Origin: Brackiella oedipodis DSM 13743
Lineage (GTDB): Bacteria > Pseudomonadota > Gammaproteobacteria > Burkholderiales > Burkholderiaceae_B
DNA: 64,000 nt
Reading direction: 5' to 3'
Assembly: GCF_000621025.1 (NCBI RefSeq)
Contig: NZ_JHZJ01000010.1
Location: 124,001 to 188,000, forward strand
Shown here: positions 1 to 9,628 of the stretch, in pieces
Layout of the letters: the number at the start of each line of letters is the position of its first letter
How positions within the stretch are numbered: the stretch's first letter is position 1
The notes under the pieces: model-generated
What the model was told of the DNA's origin: nothing
Databases searched by the model: none
The model's input: only the letters and a program-made list of their open reading frames with translations
Position numbers and translations under genes: made by a program

Positions 1-109
1 CATCTAATAAAAAACCAGCTTGCTGTGCTAAGTGTGGCCGTCTTGCAAACTGCGCGATGACATGCTGAGAATTAATCGGCAGTTGATTTTGTGGGACATC
101 CGTAGGCAT
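1..109 (-). CDS. N-terminal fragment of a probable SAM-dependent methyltransferase (BioC-like)
   Basis: Reading leftward from an ATG at 109 gives 36 codons without a stop before the window edge. The peptide begins MPTDVPQNQLPINSQHVIAQ and continues with an FARRPHLAQQAGFLL segment. That pattern resembles the start of BioC-like class I methyltransferases of Burkholderiales, where an FxRRA...FLL helix precedes the SAM fold. The catalytic fold itself lies outside the window, so the assignment rests on this short N-terminus and on its divergent position next to comF. It could be another methyltransferase. Confidence 0.5.
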   Translation of the reverse strand, partial: MPTDVPQNQLPINSQHVIAQFARRPHLAQQAGFLLD

Positions 110-215
110 AAATCGATCTATTGGGGGTGGACAAATTGCTAACTGTCTAAGCCTTCTATTTTAAGGCTTTGCTAAGCTGGCGTCATGCTTTATAACCATT
201 TAACTCCTTAAGCCT

Positions 216-950
216 ATGTTTGGTTTTTTGCAGCAAATGCCCCTCAGCCGTTGCCCACTATGCATGGCCGCCGCAGCGCCACGGCAATTTTGTGCGGGCT
301 GCCAAAAAGATATCTTGCAAGCACGTCACGCGCCCCTCACAGCTTGCCCACAATGTCATTTACCGTTGCCATCTCGTCTTGGCCTACATGCGACGTGTCC
401 GCAATGCCACCATCTCAAGCCAGTGATCCAGCGTATTGATTTTTTGTTTTACCATCATGCGCCGCTCGATAGCTTGGTACTGCGTTTTAAGAATGCCCGG
501 GAGATTTACTTGGCCGAGTGCTTTGCGCAACTTTTTAAGCAGTCGCTCACGCCGTACTGGCCATCTGCTGAGCGGCCTTCTCTCATTCCCATCCCCGCCA
601 ACCCTAAGGCCTTACAACGCCGCGGTTATAACCCTCCCACGGAATTGGCACGCGCACTAAGTAAGGTATTTCACTTACCGTTAGCACCTTTTGTGCTCTA
701 CAAAAATCCCAGCGTCACAGAACAAAAAAATCTCTCTGCTTTACACCGTCAACAGCATATGACTGATCGATTTTATTGCTTACAAGCTCTGCAACAACCC
801 CACTTAATCTTGGTTGATGATGTGATGACGAGTGGTGCGACCCTAAATGCGGCTGCACGCGCCCTCTTTGCGGCAGGCGCGCAGCGCGTCGATGCTATTG
901 TGATTTCACGCGCCCTGAGCCATGACCCAGATCACCCTATAGCAAGTTGA
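216..950 (+). CDS. comF: ComF family phosphoribosyltransferase-like protein
   Basis: This 244-residue protein belongs to the ComF/GntX family, whose members are linked to DNA uptake or carbon use; the exact reaction is not settled. Four CxxC pairs lie at residues 13/16, 26/29, 44/47 and 61/64 and look like two zinc-binding knuckles. The type I phosphoribosyltransferase PRPP loop LILVDDVMTSGAT is at about 197-209. Length and architecture are normal for the family. It is divergent from the methyltransferase fragment and 43 bp upstream of trmL, and the two may be co-transcribed. No strong Shine-Dalgarno precedes the ATG. Confidence 0.9.
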   Translation: MFGFLQQMPLSRCPLCMAAAAPRQFCAGCQKDILQARHAPLTACPQCHLPLPSRLGLHATCPQCHHLKPVIQRIDFLFYHHAPLDSLVLRFKNAREIYLAECFAQLFKQSLTPYWPSAERPSLIPIPANPKALQRRGYNPPTELARALSKVFHLPLAPFVLYKNPSVTEQKNLSALHRQQHMTDRFYCLQALQQPHLILVDDVMTSGATLNAAARALFAAGAQRVDAIVISRALSHDPDHPIAS

Positions 951-993
951 GTAACAGAGTATAATGGCAGTTTTAGTATTTTAGCCTTGTATC

Positions 994-1464
994 GTGTTTC
1001 ATATTATTCTTGTCTGCCCAGAAATCCCTGCCAATACCGGTAATATTATCCGTTTGGCCGCCAATACAGGCGTTTCATTGCATCTCGTCAAACCCCTAGG
1101 CTTTCTATTAGATGATAAACGCTTACGTCGCGCTGGATTGGATTATCATGAATTTGCCAATTTACAAATACACGATAGCCTAGAGCAAGCTATCGCCGCG
1201 ACCGGTGCAAGTCCAGAGCGTTGTTTTGCAATTTCTACCAAGGGCCAAAAATACCTCGCCCAAGAGCAATTCCAAGCGGGAGACTGCTTTATTTTTGGTC
1301 GAGAAACCGCAGGTCTCAAACCTCAAGAGTGGCAGGTAGTGGGCCAGGCACAGGCTCGACGCTTACCGATGCGACCCGACTCAAGAAGCCTGAACCTATC
1401 GAATACTGTCGCCGTTGTTATTTATGAAGCGTGGCGTCAATTAGATTTTGTAGGGGGGGTGTAG
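994..1464 (+). CDS. trmL: tRNA (cytidine(34)-2'-O)-methyltransferase TrmL
   Basis: A SPOUT-class methyltransferase of 156 residues that 2'-O-methylates the wobble nucleotide of certain leucine tRNAs in the cytoplasm. The protein opens with the family hallmark VCPEIPANTGNIIRLAANTG. It has the SAM-knot motifs FGRETAGL (about 100-107) and LNLSNTVAVVIYEAWRQ near the C-terminus. The length matches E. coli TrmL (YibK). The start is a GTG at 994 without an obvious ribosome-binding site. A strong intrinsic terminator follows at 1503-1527, which closes the comF-trmL unit. Confidence 0.93.
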   Translation: MFHIILVCPEIPANTGNIIRLAANTGVSLHLVKPLGFLLDDKRLRRAGLDYHEFANLQIHDSLEQAIAATGASPERCFAISTKGQKYLAQEQFQAGDCFIFGRETAGLKPQEWQVVGQAQARRLPMRPDSRSLNLSNTVAVVIYEAWRQLDFVGGV

Positions 1465-1502
1465 CGAGCGCATGCAACGTTTGTGCAGATGCTGAGCTTC
1501 GC

Positions 1503-1527
1503 GCGCCCCGTCTTGGGGCGCTTTTTT
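1503..1527 (+). terminator. Intrinsic terminator after trmL
   Basis: A seven-base-pair GC stem (gcgcccc / ggggcgc, arms 1503-1509 and 1515-1521) with a five-base loop is followed by six T residues. The orientation suits trmL. The same hairpin lies beyond the end of trkH on the other strand, but no T-run follows it there. Confidence 0.9.
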
Positions 1528-1564
1528 AGGCGTGATTCTGGCTCTTACTATCTGTTGCTTTATA

Positions 1565-3034
1565 TTAACTGCGCCAGAACCAAGGCGTAAAGAGGATAAG
1601 CACGGTATACATCTCAAGACGACCAATCAACATAGTCGCCGTCAAAATCCATAACTGGATATCGTTCAATACACCGTAATTATTGGCGGGCCCTACGAGA
1701 TTCAGACCTGGACCGATATTGGCCTGACATGAGAACACCGCTGAAAACGCTGTCGTTAAATCAAGTCCAGAAATCGTCATGAGTGTGGTCATCACCAACA
1801 CGACGCAGGCATAAATCACAAAGTAAATCAACACTGACATAATGATTTTTGGCGGTACCACACGCCCTTTTAAGCGTACCGGAAAGATGCCATGTGGATG
1901 AAGTAGGCGACGCAATTCGATTTTGATTTGGCGCACTAGGATAATCATGCGAATGAGCTTTACACCACCACCGGTGGATCCTGCTGAAGTACTGAACGAG
2001 CCTAGGACCAACATCCAAAGTGCTAGGAATAACGGCCATACAGTATAGTCAGCACTTGAGAAACCGGTAGTGGTAGCCAATGCAACGGTATTAAAAATCC
2101 CGTAGCGAAAGGCTTCTAACAAACTAGAATAATCATTGCCCACATAAAGGAAGATACTTATCAACGTACCGCTACCTACCACCACCACTAAAAATGGAAT
2201 GGCTTCTGGACAGTACAGATAATACTTGAAGCTACGTCGCTGGATAACTCTAAAGTGTGTCGCAAAATTAATACCCGCGAACAACATAAAGACCACCGCC
2301 ACCAAATCGACCCAAGGCGAATTAATGTCAATAAAACCAGAATTAAAAGTCGAAAAACCACCTAAAGAAAGTGTAGAAGCCGCATGGCACCAAGCATCAA
2401 ACCAGCTCAAGCCCGCAAAGTGATAGCACAAAAAGCATAAAAACGAGGCTGAAATATAGATCACATATAAGGCTTTGGCGGTGTTGGCAATACGCGGAGT
2501 TAGTTTTTCTTCCTTAAAGGGGCCTGGCATCTCGCCCTTCATGATCTGGTTGCCCCCGACACCGAGTAGCGGCAAAATCGCCACGGCTAACAAGAGAATA
2601 CCCATACCGCCCATCCAAATGATCGTATGACGCCAAAGATTAATCGACAGTGGCAGACCACGCACATTGTCGATCACCGATGATCCTGTTGTGGTCAAGC
2701 CTGACATGGCTTCAAACATGGCATGACTGAAGTCAAAATTAGGCGCAATATGAGTTCTAGCCAGATACATGGGAGTGGCGGCCATCAGCACAAAGCTTGT
2801 CCACACCACCACCACGATAAATAAACCCTCGCGTACCCGCAGTTCAGATTTGAAGGGTCGCGTGACCAAGGCAACGACCGCACCAATCGCAAACGTCCCT
2901 GAACAGGTATCTAGGAAGTAATGCATCATGCCATCTGCCTCGAAGTAGGAGAAGGCAGCAGGGAACAACAGCGTTAGGGAGATGGCCATCCAGATCAGTC
3001 CCAAGCTGTGGAAAACATTTAAAAAACGTAGCAC
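1565..3034 (-). CDS. trkH: Trk potassium uptake system membrane subunit TrkH
   Basis: The ion-conducting subunit of the Trk K+ transporter in the inner membrane, 489 residues, normal length. The four re-entrant pore loops can be read in order by their glycines: TTTGSSVID, LGGFSTFNSG, TTTGFSSADY and CQANIGPGLN. The C-terminus FTPWFWR is typical of TrkH. It follows trkA by 9 bp, so both subunits are expected from one transcript. It is the last gene of the long leftward run that begins at dapF, and no T-tracted hairpin of its own is seen. Confidence 0.96.
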   Translation of the reverse strand: MLRFLNVFHSLGLIWMAISLTLLFPAAFSYFEADGMMHYFLDTCSGTFAIGAVVALVTRPFKSELRVREGLFIVVVVWTSFVLMAATPMYLARTHIAPNFDFSHAMFEAMSGLTTTGSSVIDNVRGLPLSINLWRHTIIWMGGMGILLLAVAILPLLGVGGNQIMKGEMPGPFKEEKLTPRIANTAKALYVIYISASFLCFLCYHFAGLSWFDAWCHAASTLSLGGFSTFNSGFIDINSPWVDLVAVVFMLFAGINFATHFRVIQRRSFKYYLYCPEAIPFLVVVVGSGTLISIFLYVGNDYSSLLEAFRYGIFNTVALATTTGFSSADYTVWPLFLALWMLVLGSFSTSAGSTGGGVKLIRMIILVRQIKIELRRLLHPHGIFPVRLKGRVVPPKIIMSVLIYFVIYACVVLVMTTLMTISGLDLTTAFSAVFSCQANIGPGLNLVGPANNYGVLNDIQLWILTATMLIGRLEMYTVLILFTPWFWRS

Positions 3035-3043
3035 AACGACTTC

Positions 3044-4420
3044 CTAAAAATGTAAGACCTTGACTTGGAAAAGTTTCTCGACACGTTCCATGACCTTGCG
3101 ATTGGTAGCATAAATCACCACATGATCACCTTGTTTGAAGACGGTATCGGGCTCGGGGATGATGACTTTATCTTCACGAATAATGGCTGCCAGAACCGAT
3201 GAACGCGGCCAACGCACATCACTCGTCTTGCGGCCGGTGATATTAGAATCGTTTTCGTCACCTACCACTTCGAACTCAACCGCCTCGGAAGCGCCTTGGT
3301 GCAATTTATAACCACGTACCACGGCCCCTTGACGCACATCGTGCAGCAACGTGCCAAGCGATGCAATGGCCGGCGAGACGGCGATATCGATCATGCTGCC
3401 TTGCATCAATTCACCATAAGCCTGACGAGTAATCAAGGTAATGACCTTACGAGCACCTAAGCGTTTGGCCAGCAAAGAAGACATGATATTGTCTTCGTCA
3501 TCACTGGTCAGAGCCAACCACGTATCCATCTCTGCGATGTTCTCGTTTTTGAGCAAAGACTCATCCGTGGCATCGCCATGAAGCACTAACACCTCGTCAG
3601 GGAGTTTCGCGGCCAAATGCTTACAACGCTCTTTGTCAGACTCAATCACCCGCACATTGTAATTATCATCGGCTAATAAAGAGGCCAAGCGTGAGCCAAT
3701 ATTGCCACCACCCGCAATCATAATGCTGCGGACTTTTTGTTGTTGACGATGCACTCGGGAAATGGTTTTGCGAGCTTCGCGCGAATCGATCACGAGCACG
3801 ACCTCATCATCGGCTTGCAAGCTAAAGGTCCGCGAAAGTGGTAGCTTCTCACCGTGACGTATCACCTCTAAGATCCGACCATTGATATCGGGGAGATTGA
3901 GATGATGCTCATTGATTTTGAGTTTTTGCAGCACACTTTGGCGTCCGACTCGCAGCGTCATGATAGATAATCTGCCGTTGGCAAATTCCACCATTTGTAA
4001 GGCTTCTGGGAAATCAATCAGACTATAGAGATAATCGGTAACGCTGTTTTCGGGGCTGATAATGGAATCGACACCAAAACTTTCTTTGGCAAAATCCGCA
4101 TTGTGATAATAATACGAAGTGCGTAAACAGGCGATGCGTCGAGGAATATTAAATAAATCACGACTGATTTTGCAGGCCACAAGATTGACCGCGTCGTGCG
4201 CGGCACAGGCAACAATAAGATCGGAGTCTTCAGCGCCAGCTTCTTCAAGCACATTAGGTAAGCTGCCATCGCCATGCACCACGCGCAAATCAAAGCGTTC
4301 TTGAAGGTAGGCAAGTTTGCCGGCATGGATGTCGACCACAGTAATATCGTTGCGTTCCGAAACTAGGTTTTCGGCCACACTGGAGCCAAAGCGCCCCGCT
4401 CCGACGATGAGAATTTTCAT
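3044..4420 (-). CDS. trkA: Trk potassium uptake regulatory subunit TrkA
   Basis: The cytoplasmic gating ring subunit of the Trk system, 458 residues. It carries two tandem RCK units, each a Rossmann nucleotide-binding half followed by a TrkA-C half. The first dinucleotide motif is GAGRFGSSVAENL (about 7-19) and the second is GGGNIGSRLASLL (about 237-249). This duplicated layout is that of proteobacterial TrkA rather than single-RCK KtrA. It sits 6 bp after the response regulator gene and 9 bp before trkH. Joint transcription with a two-component system suggests, but does not prove, a link between that system and ion homeostasis. Confidence 0.96.
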   Translation of the reverse strand: MKILIVGAGRFGSSVAENLVSERNDITVVDIHAGKLAYLQERFDLRVVHGDGSLPNVLEEAGAEDSDLIVACAAHDAVNLVACKISRDLFNIPRRIACLRTSYYYHNADFAKESFGVDSIISPENSVTDYLYSLIDFPEALQMVEFANGRLSIMTLRVGRQSVLQKLKINEHHLNLPDINGRILEVIRHGEKLPLSRTFSLQADDEVVLVIDSREARKTISRVHRQQQKVRSIMIAGGGNIGSRLASLLADDNYNVRVIESDKERCKHLAAKLPDEVLVLHGDATDESLLKNENIAEMDTWLALTSDDEDNIMSSLLAKRLGARKVITLITRQAYGELMQGSMIDIAVSPAIASLGTLLHDVRQGAVVRGYKLHQGASEAVEFEVVGDENDSNITGRKTSDVRWPRSSVLAAIIREDKVIIPEPDTVFKQGDHVVIYATNRKVMERVEKLFQVKVLHF

Positions 4421-4426
4421 GATGGA

Positions 4427-5131
4427 TTATTGGTTATTGCGACGCCTAGCGGTGTCAATGCCGAGCTGTCGGAGCTTGCGATATAAGTGGGTGCGCTCTA
4501 GACCGGTACGCTCAGAGACTTTGGTTATGCTGTTATTTTCTTGGGCTAGATGATACTCAAAATAATAACGTTCAAATTCGTCGCGGGCCTCGCGTAACGG
4601 TTGCGTCAGGCTAATTTTACCAATATAACCTGGTCTTTCGGCAGGCTCATTCGTCTTGGCGACTTCAGTCTTAGGGCCCTCTGGCACAGTAAATTTCTGT
4701 TCGGGAGCGGCTTTTAGGGTATTGACGTTACTTGCCTTAGCGTTGGCAATAGAGGTGCGTTTGTAGTTACTGCTCGTAAGTGCTGTTTGCACGGCATTAA
4801 GGAGTTTTTGGAGCGTAATGGGCTTTTCTAGAAAATCCATGGCGCCAATACGCGTGGCTTCTACGGCAGTATCGACTGTAGCATGACCACTCATCATAAT
4901 CACAGGCATATCTAGTAAGCCTTGTGAGCCCCATTCTTTGAGAAGACTAACACCATCGGTGTCTGGCATCCAAATGTCGAGTAAAACTAAGTCAGGGCGA
5001 CTTTTTTGGCGGGCTAAACGAGCTTGGGAGGCGTTTTCGGCAATTTCGACCGTATGCCCCTCGTCGTATAAAATTTCTGACAAAAGTTCGCGAATACCAA
5101 CTTCGTCATCGACCACTAAAATTTTGGCCAT
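4427..5131 (-). CDS. NtrX-like response regulator lacking the AAA+ domain
   Basis: A 234-residue response regulator encoded just after its likely sensor kinase. The receiver domain has the acidic pair D8/D9, phospho-acceptor D52 (LLDIWMPD), the SGHAT switch at 81-85 and K103. The C-terminal 45 residues form a Fis-type helix-turn-helix (KVSERTGLERTHLYRKLRQLGI). About 60 low-complexity residues lie between the two. The sigma54-activating AAA+ ATPase of classical NtrX/NtrC is absent, with no GAFTGA or Walker motifs. It therefore probably regulates sigma70 promoters directly. Targets are unknown. Confidence 0.88.
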   Translation of the reverse strand: MAKILVVDDEVGIRELLSEILYDEGHTVEIAENASQARLARQKSRPDLVLLDIWMPDTDGVSLLKEWGSQGLLDMPVIMMSGHATVDTAVEATRIGAMDFLEKPITLQKLLNAVQTALTSSNYKRTSIANAKASNVNTLKAAPEQKFTVPEGPKTEVAKTNEPAERPGYIGKISLTQPLREARDEFERYYFEYHLAQENNSITKVSERTGLERTHLYRKLRQLGIDTARRRNNQ

Positions 5132-5234
5132 AAACTACAATCCTCTTTTTAATGTGCTTGTAGACGTGGGTCGCTAAGCATTCATTATCAACAGTTTTTA
5201 GTAAAGCTATTATAACAATCAGTTACTTTTTTGC

Positions 5235-7550
5235 TTATGTTTTTAAATTCATAAATAAAATAGAAACGCGGGCGCCACCATCCTCGCGATTGCTCACTTC
5301 TATCTTGCCTTGGTGCTCTTCAATGATTTTGCGCACAATCGCTAAACCAAGACCAGTACCATGCGCCTTAGTGGTGACATAAGGCTCAAAAACGCTTTGC
5401 AGCACTTTGCTCGAAAAGCCAGGGCCATTATCCTCTACCAATAAACGCACGGCTTTAGGGGTCTGTTGGGTATCAAGAATCAATTTAGTCTGAATCGTGA
5501 TATTAGGTTCTGGCGCCGGTGCTGGCATGCCCTCAATCGCATCACGCGCATTTGATAAAAGATTATTCAAAACCTGACGGATTTGGTTAGGATCGGCAAC
5601 CACTAGGGGTAAATCAGGAGCTAAATCAAGATGAAAATGCGAGCTGCCTGTGTGCATGTGGGCATCGGCTTCCCAGCCGTACAAGGTCCCCAAATCACGC
5701 AGTAATTCATTGAGATCAACGTCCTGCATTTGGGCCGGTGGCATGCGCGCGTATTCTCTAAAGTCATTCACTAAGGTTTTCAGGGCATCGACTTGATTGA
5801 TGATGGTATTGGTCGAGCGCAACAAAAAGCTTTGGTCACGTTCACCCAATTGTGGTTTTAATTTCATGGCTAAGCGCTCGGCCGATAACTGGATTGGTGT
5901 GAGGGGATTTTTGATTTCGTGAGCTAAACGGCGCGCCACTTCGCCCCAAGCTACTGTCCGATTAGCAGAGATCACCTCAGAGATATCATCAAATACCAAC
6001 AAATAGCCAGTAAACTCACCGTCAGCGACTAAGCGCGTACCGCGCATTAAGAGTGTAGAAATACGATAATTATCTAGCGTTTCAAGAACCTGTTCGCCAA
6101 TGTGCAATTCAATTTGCTCTTGCCAATAGGCCTTATTCGACTCGACCGCGGTGTGATTAGCAAAAGCATGGTAGACCGTTTCTGCGAGTTTTTGTAAATG
6201 TGGCACACGATCGAGAGATTGCTGACGTAAAGCTTTAAGATCGCACTCAAGGATTTTTTCTGCCCCTTTATTGTTCGAAGTGATCTTAAAGTGCTCATCA
6301 AATACAATCACCCCCGCACTCAGACTCGCAAGAATATTTTCTAAGAACACGTTACTGCGTTCTAATTGTGCTCGGTTGCTTTCTACCAAACGACTAGCTT
6401 CCGCCAGTTGGGCAGTCATCACATTAAAGGAGCGTGTTAATTGCCCGACTTCATCACTGGCCTTAGATTCTGGCAGCGGTCTAAAATCGCCGACCGCGAC
6501 CGCTTGCGTCCCCTCAGCTAACGTTAATAGTGGCCGTACCATGCGACGCGCCAACCACAAGGCCACCGCAATCGAGAAAAATACCGTCAGTAGCAACGCC
6601 AAGCTCAAGGTGATAATGAACAACTGACGTAAATTGCCCCGAGATAAGGCTAATTCTTGATAGTCCCTAAAGCCTCTTTGCACCTCATTGAGATTAGTCG
6701 CGATATTATCCGGTACATAACGAGTCACCTGTAACCAATAAGGATCAGAGTTCTGATTGAGATAACTGCTTTGTTGATATTGATGATTAAAGACCGGCAC
6801 AATGGTGCGAATTCGATACTCAATATCACCGTCTTGTGCGTCTGTTTGCTGCTCGACTTGATTATAGTGGCGGCTCAAGCGCAATTGATTGAGAATGGCT
6901 GAATCGGGGAACTGCGGTAGCAAACTCCCAAAACTGGAACTCGAAAACCCTACCACACGGGCCCCTGAACCTGTCGTAAACACCATCGCATCACTAATTG
7001 TTGGATTACTCTCACGCAAGCTGGTGAGTTTCTCGACAATTTCGCGCTCGGACGCGTCATTCAGCTCATTGGCCATCTGACGTGCCCGCAAATTTAAATC
7101 AGCAACCAGACTATCGAGCGAAGCCTGACCTAAGGTCAAGCCAGCACTTAGCGCACTATCCACCTTGACGTTAAACCAAGACTCAATGGTTTTGGAGATG
7201 TATTGAATGGACAGTAAATAAATCAAGACACCAGGAATAATCGCCATCACCGCAAATACCACGGCAAAGCGCGTGGTCAAGCGGGCCCCAAACTGACGCC
7301 GGCGAATCTGACGGATCAGGCGCACGGTAAAGGACAAGACCCAAACAAAAAGTAAGGCTGTCAGGGCAATATTTAAAAACAACAATAAATTAAATTGATG
7401 AGAGATGCCTGAAGAACTACTGGCGGCTTGTACCAAAAGCACCACCAGTGCGAGTACCAGCAGCCCGCCTACCAAAAAGCCTAGGCGTAACAACCACTTT
7501 ACTAAGGTGCGGGTATTACGGCCGAACTTTGAAAATCGAAATTGTTCCAT
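5235..7550 (-). CDS. NtrY-like membrane sensor histidine kinase
   Basis: A large sensor kinase of about 771 residues. Two N-terminal membrane segments are followed by a third near residue 130, a periplasmic sensing region, another membrane span near 320-345, a HAMP domain, a PAS domain and a kinase core. The phospho-accepting histidine is in ARRLAHEIKNPLTPIQLSAE (about residue 544). The N-box is LNNLLSNARDAIE and the G-boxes are VEDNGPGF and GTGLGLAIV. The layout matches NtrY. I chose the ATG at 7550; a TTG at 7568 is possible. The start overlaps the DUF4390 gene, and the cognate regulator follows 103 bp downstream. Confidence 0.9.
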   Translation of the reverse strand: MEQFRFSKFGRNTRTLVKWLLRLGFLVGGLLVLALVVLLVQAASSSSGISHQFNLLLFLNIALTALLFVWVLSFTVRLIRQIRRRQFGARLTTRFAVVFAVMAIIPGVLIYLLSIQYISKTIESWFNVKVDSALSAGLTLGQASLDSLVADLNLRARQMANELNDASEREIVEKLTSLRESNPTISDAMVFTTGSGARVVGFSSSSFGSLLPQFPDSAILNQLRLSRHYNQVEQQTDAQDGDIEYRIRTIVPVFNHQYQQSSYLNQNSDPYWLQVTRYVPDNIATNLNEVQRGFRDYQELALSRGNLRQLFIITLSLALLLTVFFSIAVALWLARRMVRPLLTLAEGTQAVAVGDFRPLPESKASDEVGQLTRSFNVMTAQLAEASRLVESNRAQLERSNVFLENILASLSAGVIVFDEHFKITSNNKGAEKILECDLKALRQQSLDRVPHLQKLAETVYHAFANHTAVESNKAYWQEQIELHIGEQVLETLDNYRISTLLMRGTRLVADGEFTGYLLVFDDISEVISANRTVAWGEVARRLAHEIKNPLTPIQLSAERLAMKLKPQLGERDQSFLLRSTNTIINQVDALKTLVNDFREYARMPPAQMQDVDLNELLRDLGTLYGWEADAHMHTGSSHFHLDLAPDLPLVVADPNQIRQVLNNLLSNARDAIEGMPAPAPEPNITIQTKLILDTQQTPKAVRLLVEDNGPGFSSKVLQSVFEPYVTTKAHGTGLGLAIVRKIIEEHQGKIEVSNREDGGARVSILFMNLKT

Positions 7551-8224
7551 GCTGAGCTTAGCGACCAAGCGCTATTTGGCAATAATGTATTGATTTTAAA
7601 GGGGTTAGGTAATTGTTCGCTGTCTAAAAACAAACGAATTCGGCCCTTGAGGTCATTGCTCGCGGGCAAGTCTTGAGCCAGGGCAATCGTCCAACTATAA
7701 CTAGTATTGATATGCTGCAGGCAATCCGCTAGACTATATTCGGTATAACGCTGGCCGTTTTCACTGACCGTCCATTGCCGCAACAAAGCATTGTATTGAA
7801 TACGCCAATTATAGGTATTGCTATACATGACTTCATCGGTCCAGTACCAGCGCGGTCGGTAGATTTGCAATTCCATTTTCAGATACAAAGGCACGCCTTT
7901 ATTACTCGCCGCGATTAATTCTGAACTTAACTCTAATTGCGGTTGTGCATACACTAACAACTTATCGGCCTCATGGCTGGCTTGTAGCGCTTTAAAGACG
8001 ACTTTACCTTGCTCTTGCATCACATCGCTAGCTGCATGCACGCGAGCCGCCTCATTGGCTTCGTGCGCCGCCTGGCTTAATGGCACAAAAACGGTGCACT
8101 CTAATAAGCACAACACACTGCCCACGGCACTGTAATAGCGTAAACCTCGGTACCAGTCACACTTGTGCTGGCGCTGGCTAGGCCTAGTTGACTTTTTCAA
8201 AAAGTGCATAAAAAAAGCCATCAT
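7502..8224 (-). CDS. DUF4390 domain protein
   Basis: A 240-residue protein of the DUF4390 family, which in betaproteobacteria lies between rsmB and an ntrY-like kinase gene, as here. An N-terminal hydrophobic stretch (about 28-48) looks like a membrane anchor or signal, so the rest is probably periplasmic. The body contains a Trp/Tyr-rich beta segment (RPRWYWTDEVMYSNTYNWRI). Function is unknown; conserved linkage to the kinase suggests a role in signal perception, which is inference. AGAGGTGAG precedes the ATG at 8224. The gene overlaps rsmB by 41 bp and ntrY by 49 bp. Confidence 0.85.
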   Translation of the reverse strand: MMAFFMHFLKKSTRPSQRQHKCDWYRGLRYYSAVGSVLCLLECTVFVPLSQAAHEANEAARVHAASDVMQEQGKVVFKALQASHEADKLLVYAQPQLELSSELIAASNKGVPLYLKMELQIYRPRWYWTDEVMYSNTYNWRIQYNALLRQWTVSENGQRYTEYSLADCLQHINTSYSWTIALAQDLPASNDLKGRIRLFLDSEQLPNPFKINTLLPNSAWSLSSAWNNFDFQSSAVIPAP

Positions 8225-9611
8225 GACTCACCTCTGGCGCTAACGACGCGGGCGGCTTACCTAGCCATTGATCTTGCCCCGGTAATAATTGTCCGGGGGC
8301 CTCGAGCCGCTTGGCGCCTACCAAGTGCTGACTAAAATAATGGGCTTGGGCTTCACCCTCTTGCGCTAAAACCGAGCAAGTCATATACAAAAGCCTACCG
8401 CCAACCGCTAAGGTTGGCCATAAAGCGCTAACGATTTGTCGTTGTAGCGCCACAGTTTGTTGTATATCGCTCGGCCGACGCAACCATTTCATGTCGGGAT
8501 GACGACGCACCACACCGGTACCCGTACAAGGCACATCGGCTAAAATTGCATCAAAAGCAGGTCCCTCAAACCAGGCCTGTGCATGCGTAGCATCCGCCAC
8601 CTGCACCCTGACCCTTGTCTGCCCTAGATTGGGGTTTTGTTCGGGCAAAAGATGCAGGCGTTGTAAGTTCTCCTGAATGCGTTGTAGACGCTGAGCATCT
8701 CTATCTAAAGCCCACAAATCCAATTCATACTGTTCTAATAAATGTGCGGTTTTGCCGCCTGGCGCCGCACAAGCATCTAAGACGCGTTGGCCATTGCGCA
8801 AAGGGAGTATTTGATTGACCTGTTGCGCTGCCCAGTCCTGAACTGCAAACCAACCTTCTTGAAAACCAGGCAAGTCTGCGAGGGGTGTGGCTTTTAGAAT
8901 CAATACGGCCACATCATCAAAGGCCAGGTGGGCAATGTGCGCCGCCTGTAAGTGCTGACAAAATTTCGTGACGCTAATGAGGCGTTGGTTCACTCGCAAC
9001 CATAAAGGCCCTGCTTGGTTACTTTGAATCAGTATCTGTTGCCATTGTTGTGGATAATCCTCTTTAATCTGCGCAATCCACCATTGGGGAAAGGCGAACT
9101 TTACCTCTTCTTGCTGCCAAAGCGTGGCCAGTAAACGCTGTTTTTCTCTGAGATAACGACGCAAGCAAGCATTGATCAAACCCTTAAAGGCCGCGGTTTT
9201 TTTGTGTGCTTGAGTGGCCTCCACGGCCTGATTGACTATCGTGAAATCATCGTAAGCCGGCACACGCTGTTGTGCCCATTCGTGATTAACCTGCGCATAA
9301 GCAGGATCGTTTTTTTCAAGCGCTAAATAATCAGACGCGCTCAGTAAACAGAGGCTGACATCGAGCAAGGCGGCTACTTTGGGGTTCGGTGCTTTTTTGC
9401 TAAGTAAGATTTGGCGCAGGGCTTGAGCTCGCCCCAAATAGCGCATCACATAAAAGCTCAGCGCTTGTAAGGCGGGACGTAGTGGCGCCGCTTGCTGTGG
9501 CAAAATTTGACTCAGCGACTCACCATTGCGCACTCTAAGCAAAATAGCCGCTGTGAGGGCCAATAATGAGGCTAAATCCGTACGCTCAGAACTAGGGGGT
9601 GAAGAACTCAT
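8184..9611 (-). CDS. rsmB: 16S rRNA (cytosine(967)-C5)-methyltransferase RsmB
   Basis: RsmB (Sun/Fmu) methylates C967 of 16S rRNA using SAM. The 475-residue protein has an N-terminal NusB-like RNA-binding half (about 1-170) and a C-terminal Rossmann methyltransferase. The SAM site is LDACAAPGGKTAHLLE. The two catalytic cysteines are in ADVPCTGTGVVRRHPD and LLYMTCSVLAQEGEAQ. It starts 17 bp after fmt, the usual partner in proteobacteria; def, often the first gene of that set, is not here. Its 3' end overlaps the DUF4390 gene. Confidence 0.94.
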   Translation of the reverse strand: MSSSPPSSERTDLASLLALTAAILLRVRNGESLSQILPQQAAPLRPALQALSFYVMRYLGRAQALRQILLSKKAPNPKVAALLDVSLCLLSASDYLALEKNDPAYAQVNHEWAQQRVPAYDDFTIVNQAVEATQAHKKTAAFKGLINACLRRYLREKQRLLATLWQQEEVKFAFPQWWIAQIKEDYPQQWQQILIQSNQAGPLWLRVNQRLISVTKFCQHLQAAHIAHLAFDDVAVLILKATPLADLPGFQEGWFAVQDWAAQQVNQILPLRNGQRVLDACAAPGGKTAHLLEQYELDLWALDRDAQRLQRIQENLQRLHLLPEQNPNLGQTRVRVQVADATHAQAWFEGPAFDAILADVPCTGTGVVRRHPDMKWLRRPSDIQQTVALQRQIVSALWPTLAVGGRLLYMTCSVLAQEGEAQAHYFSQHLVGAKRLEAPGQLLPGQDQWLGKPPASLAPEVSHDGFFYALFEKVN

Positions 9612-9628
9612 AATGCTATCCAGGCGTG

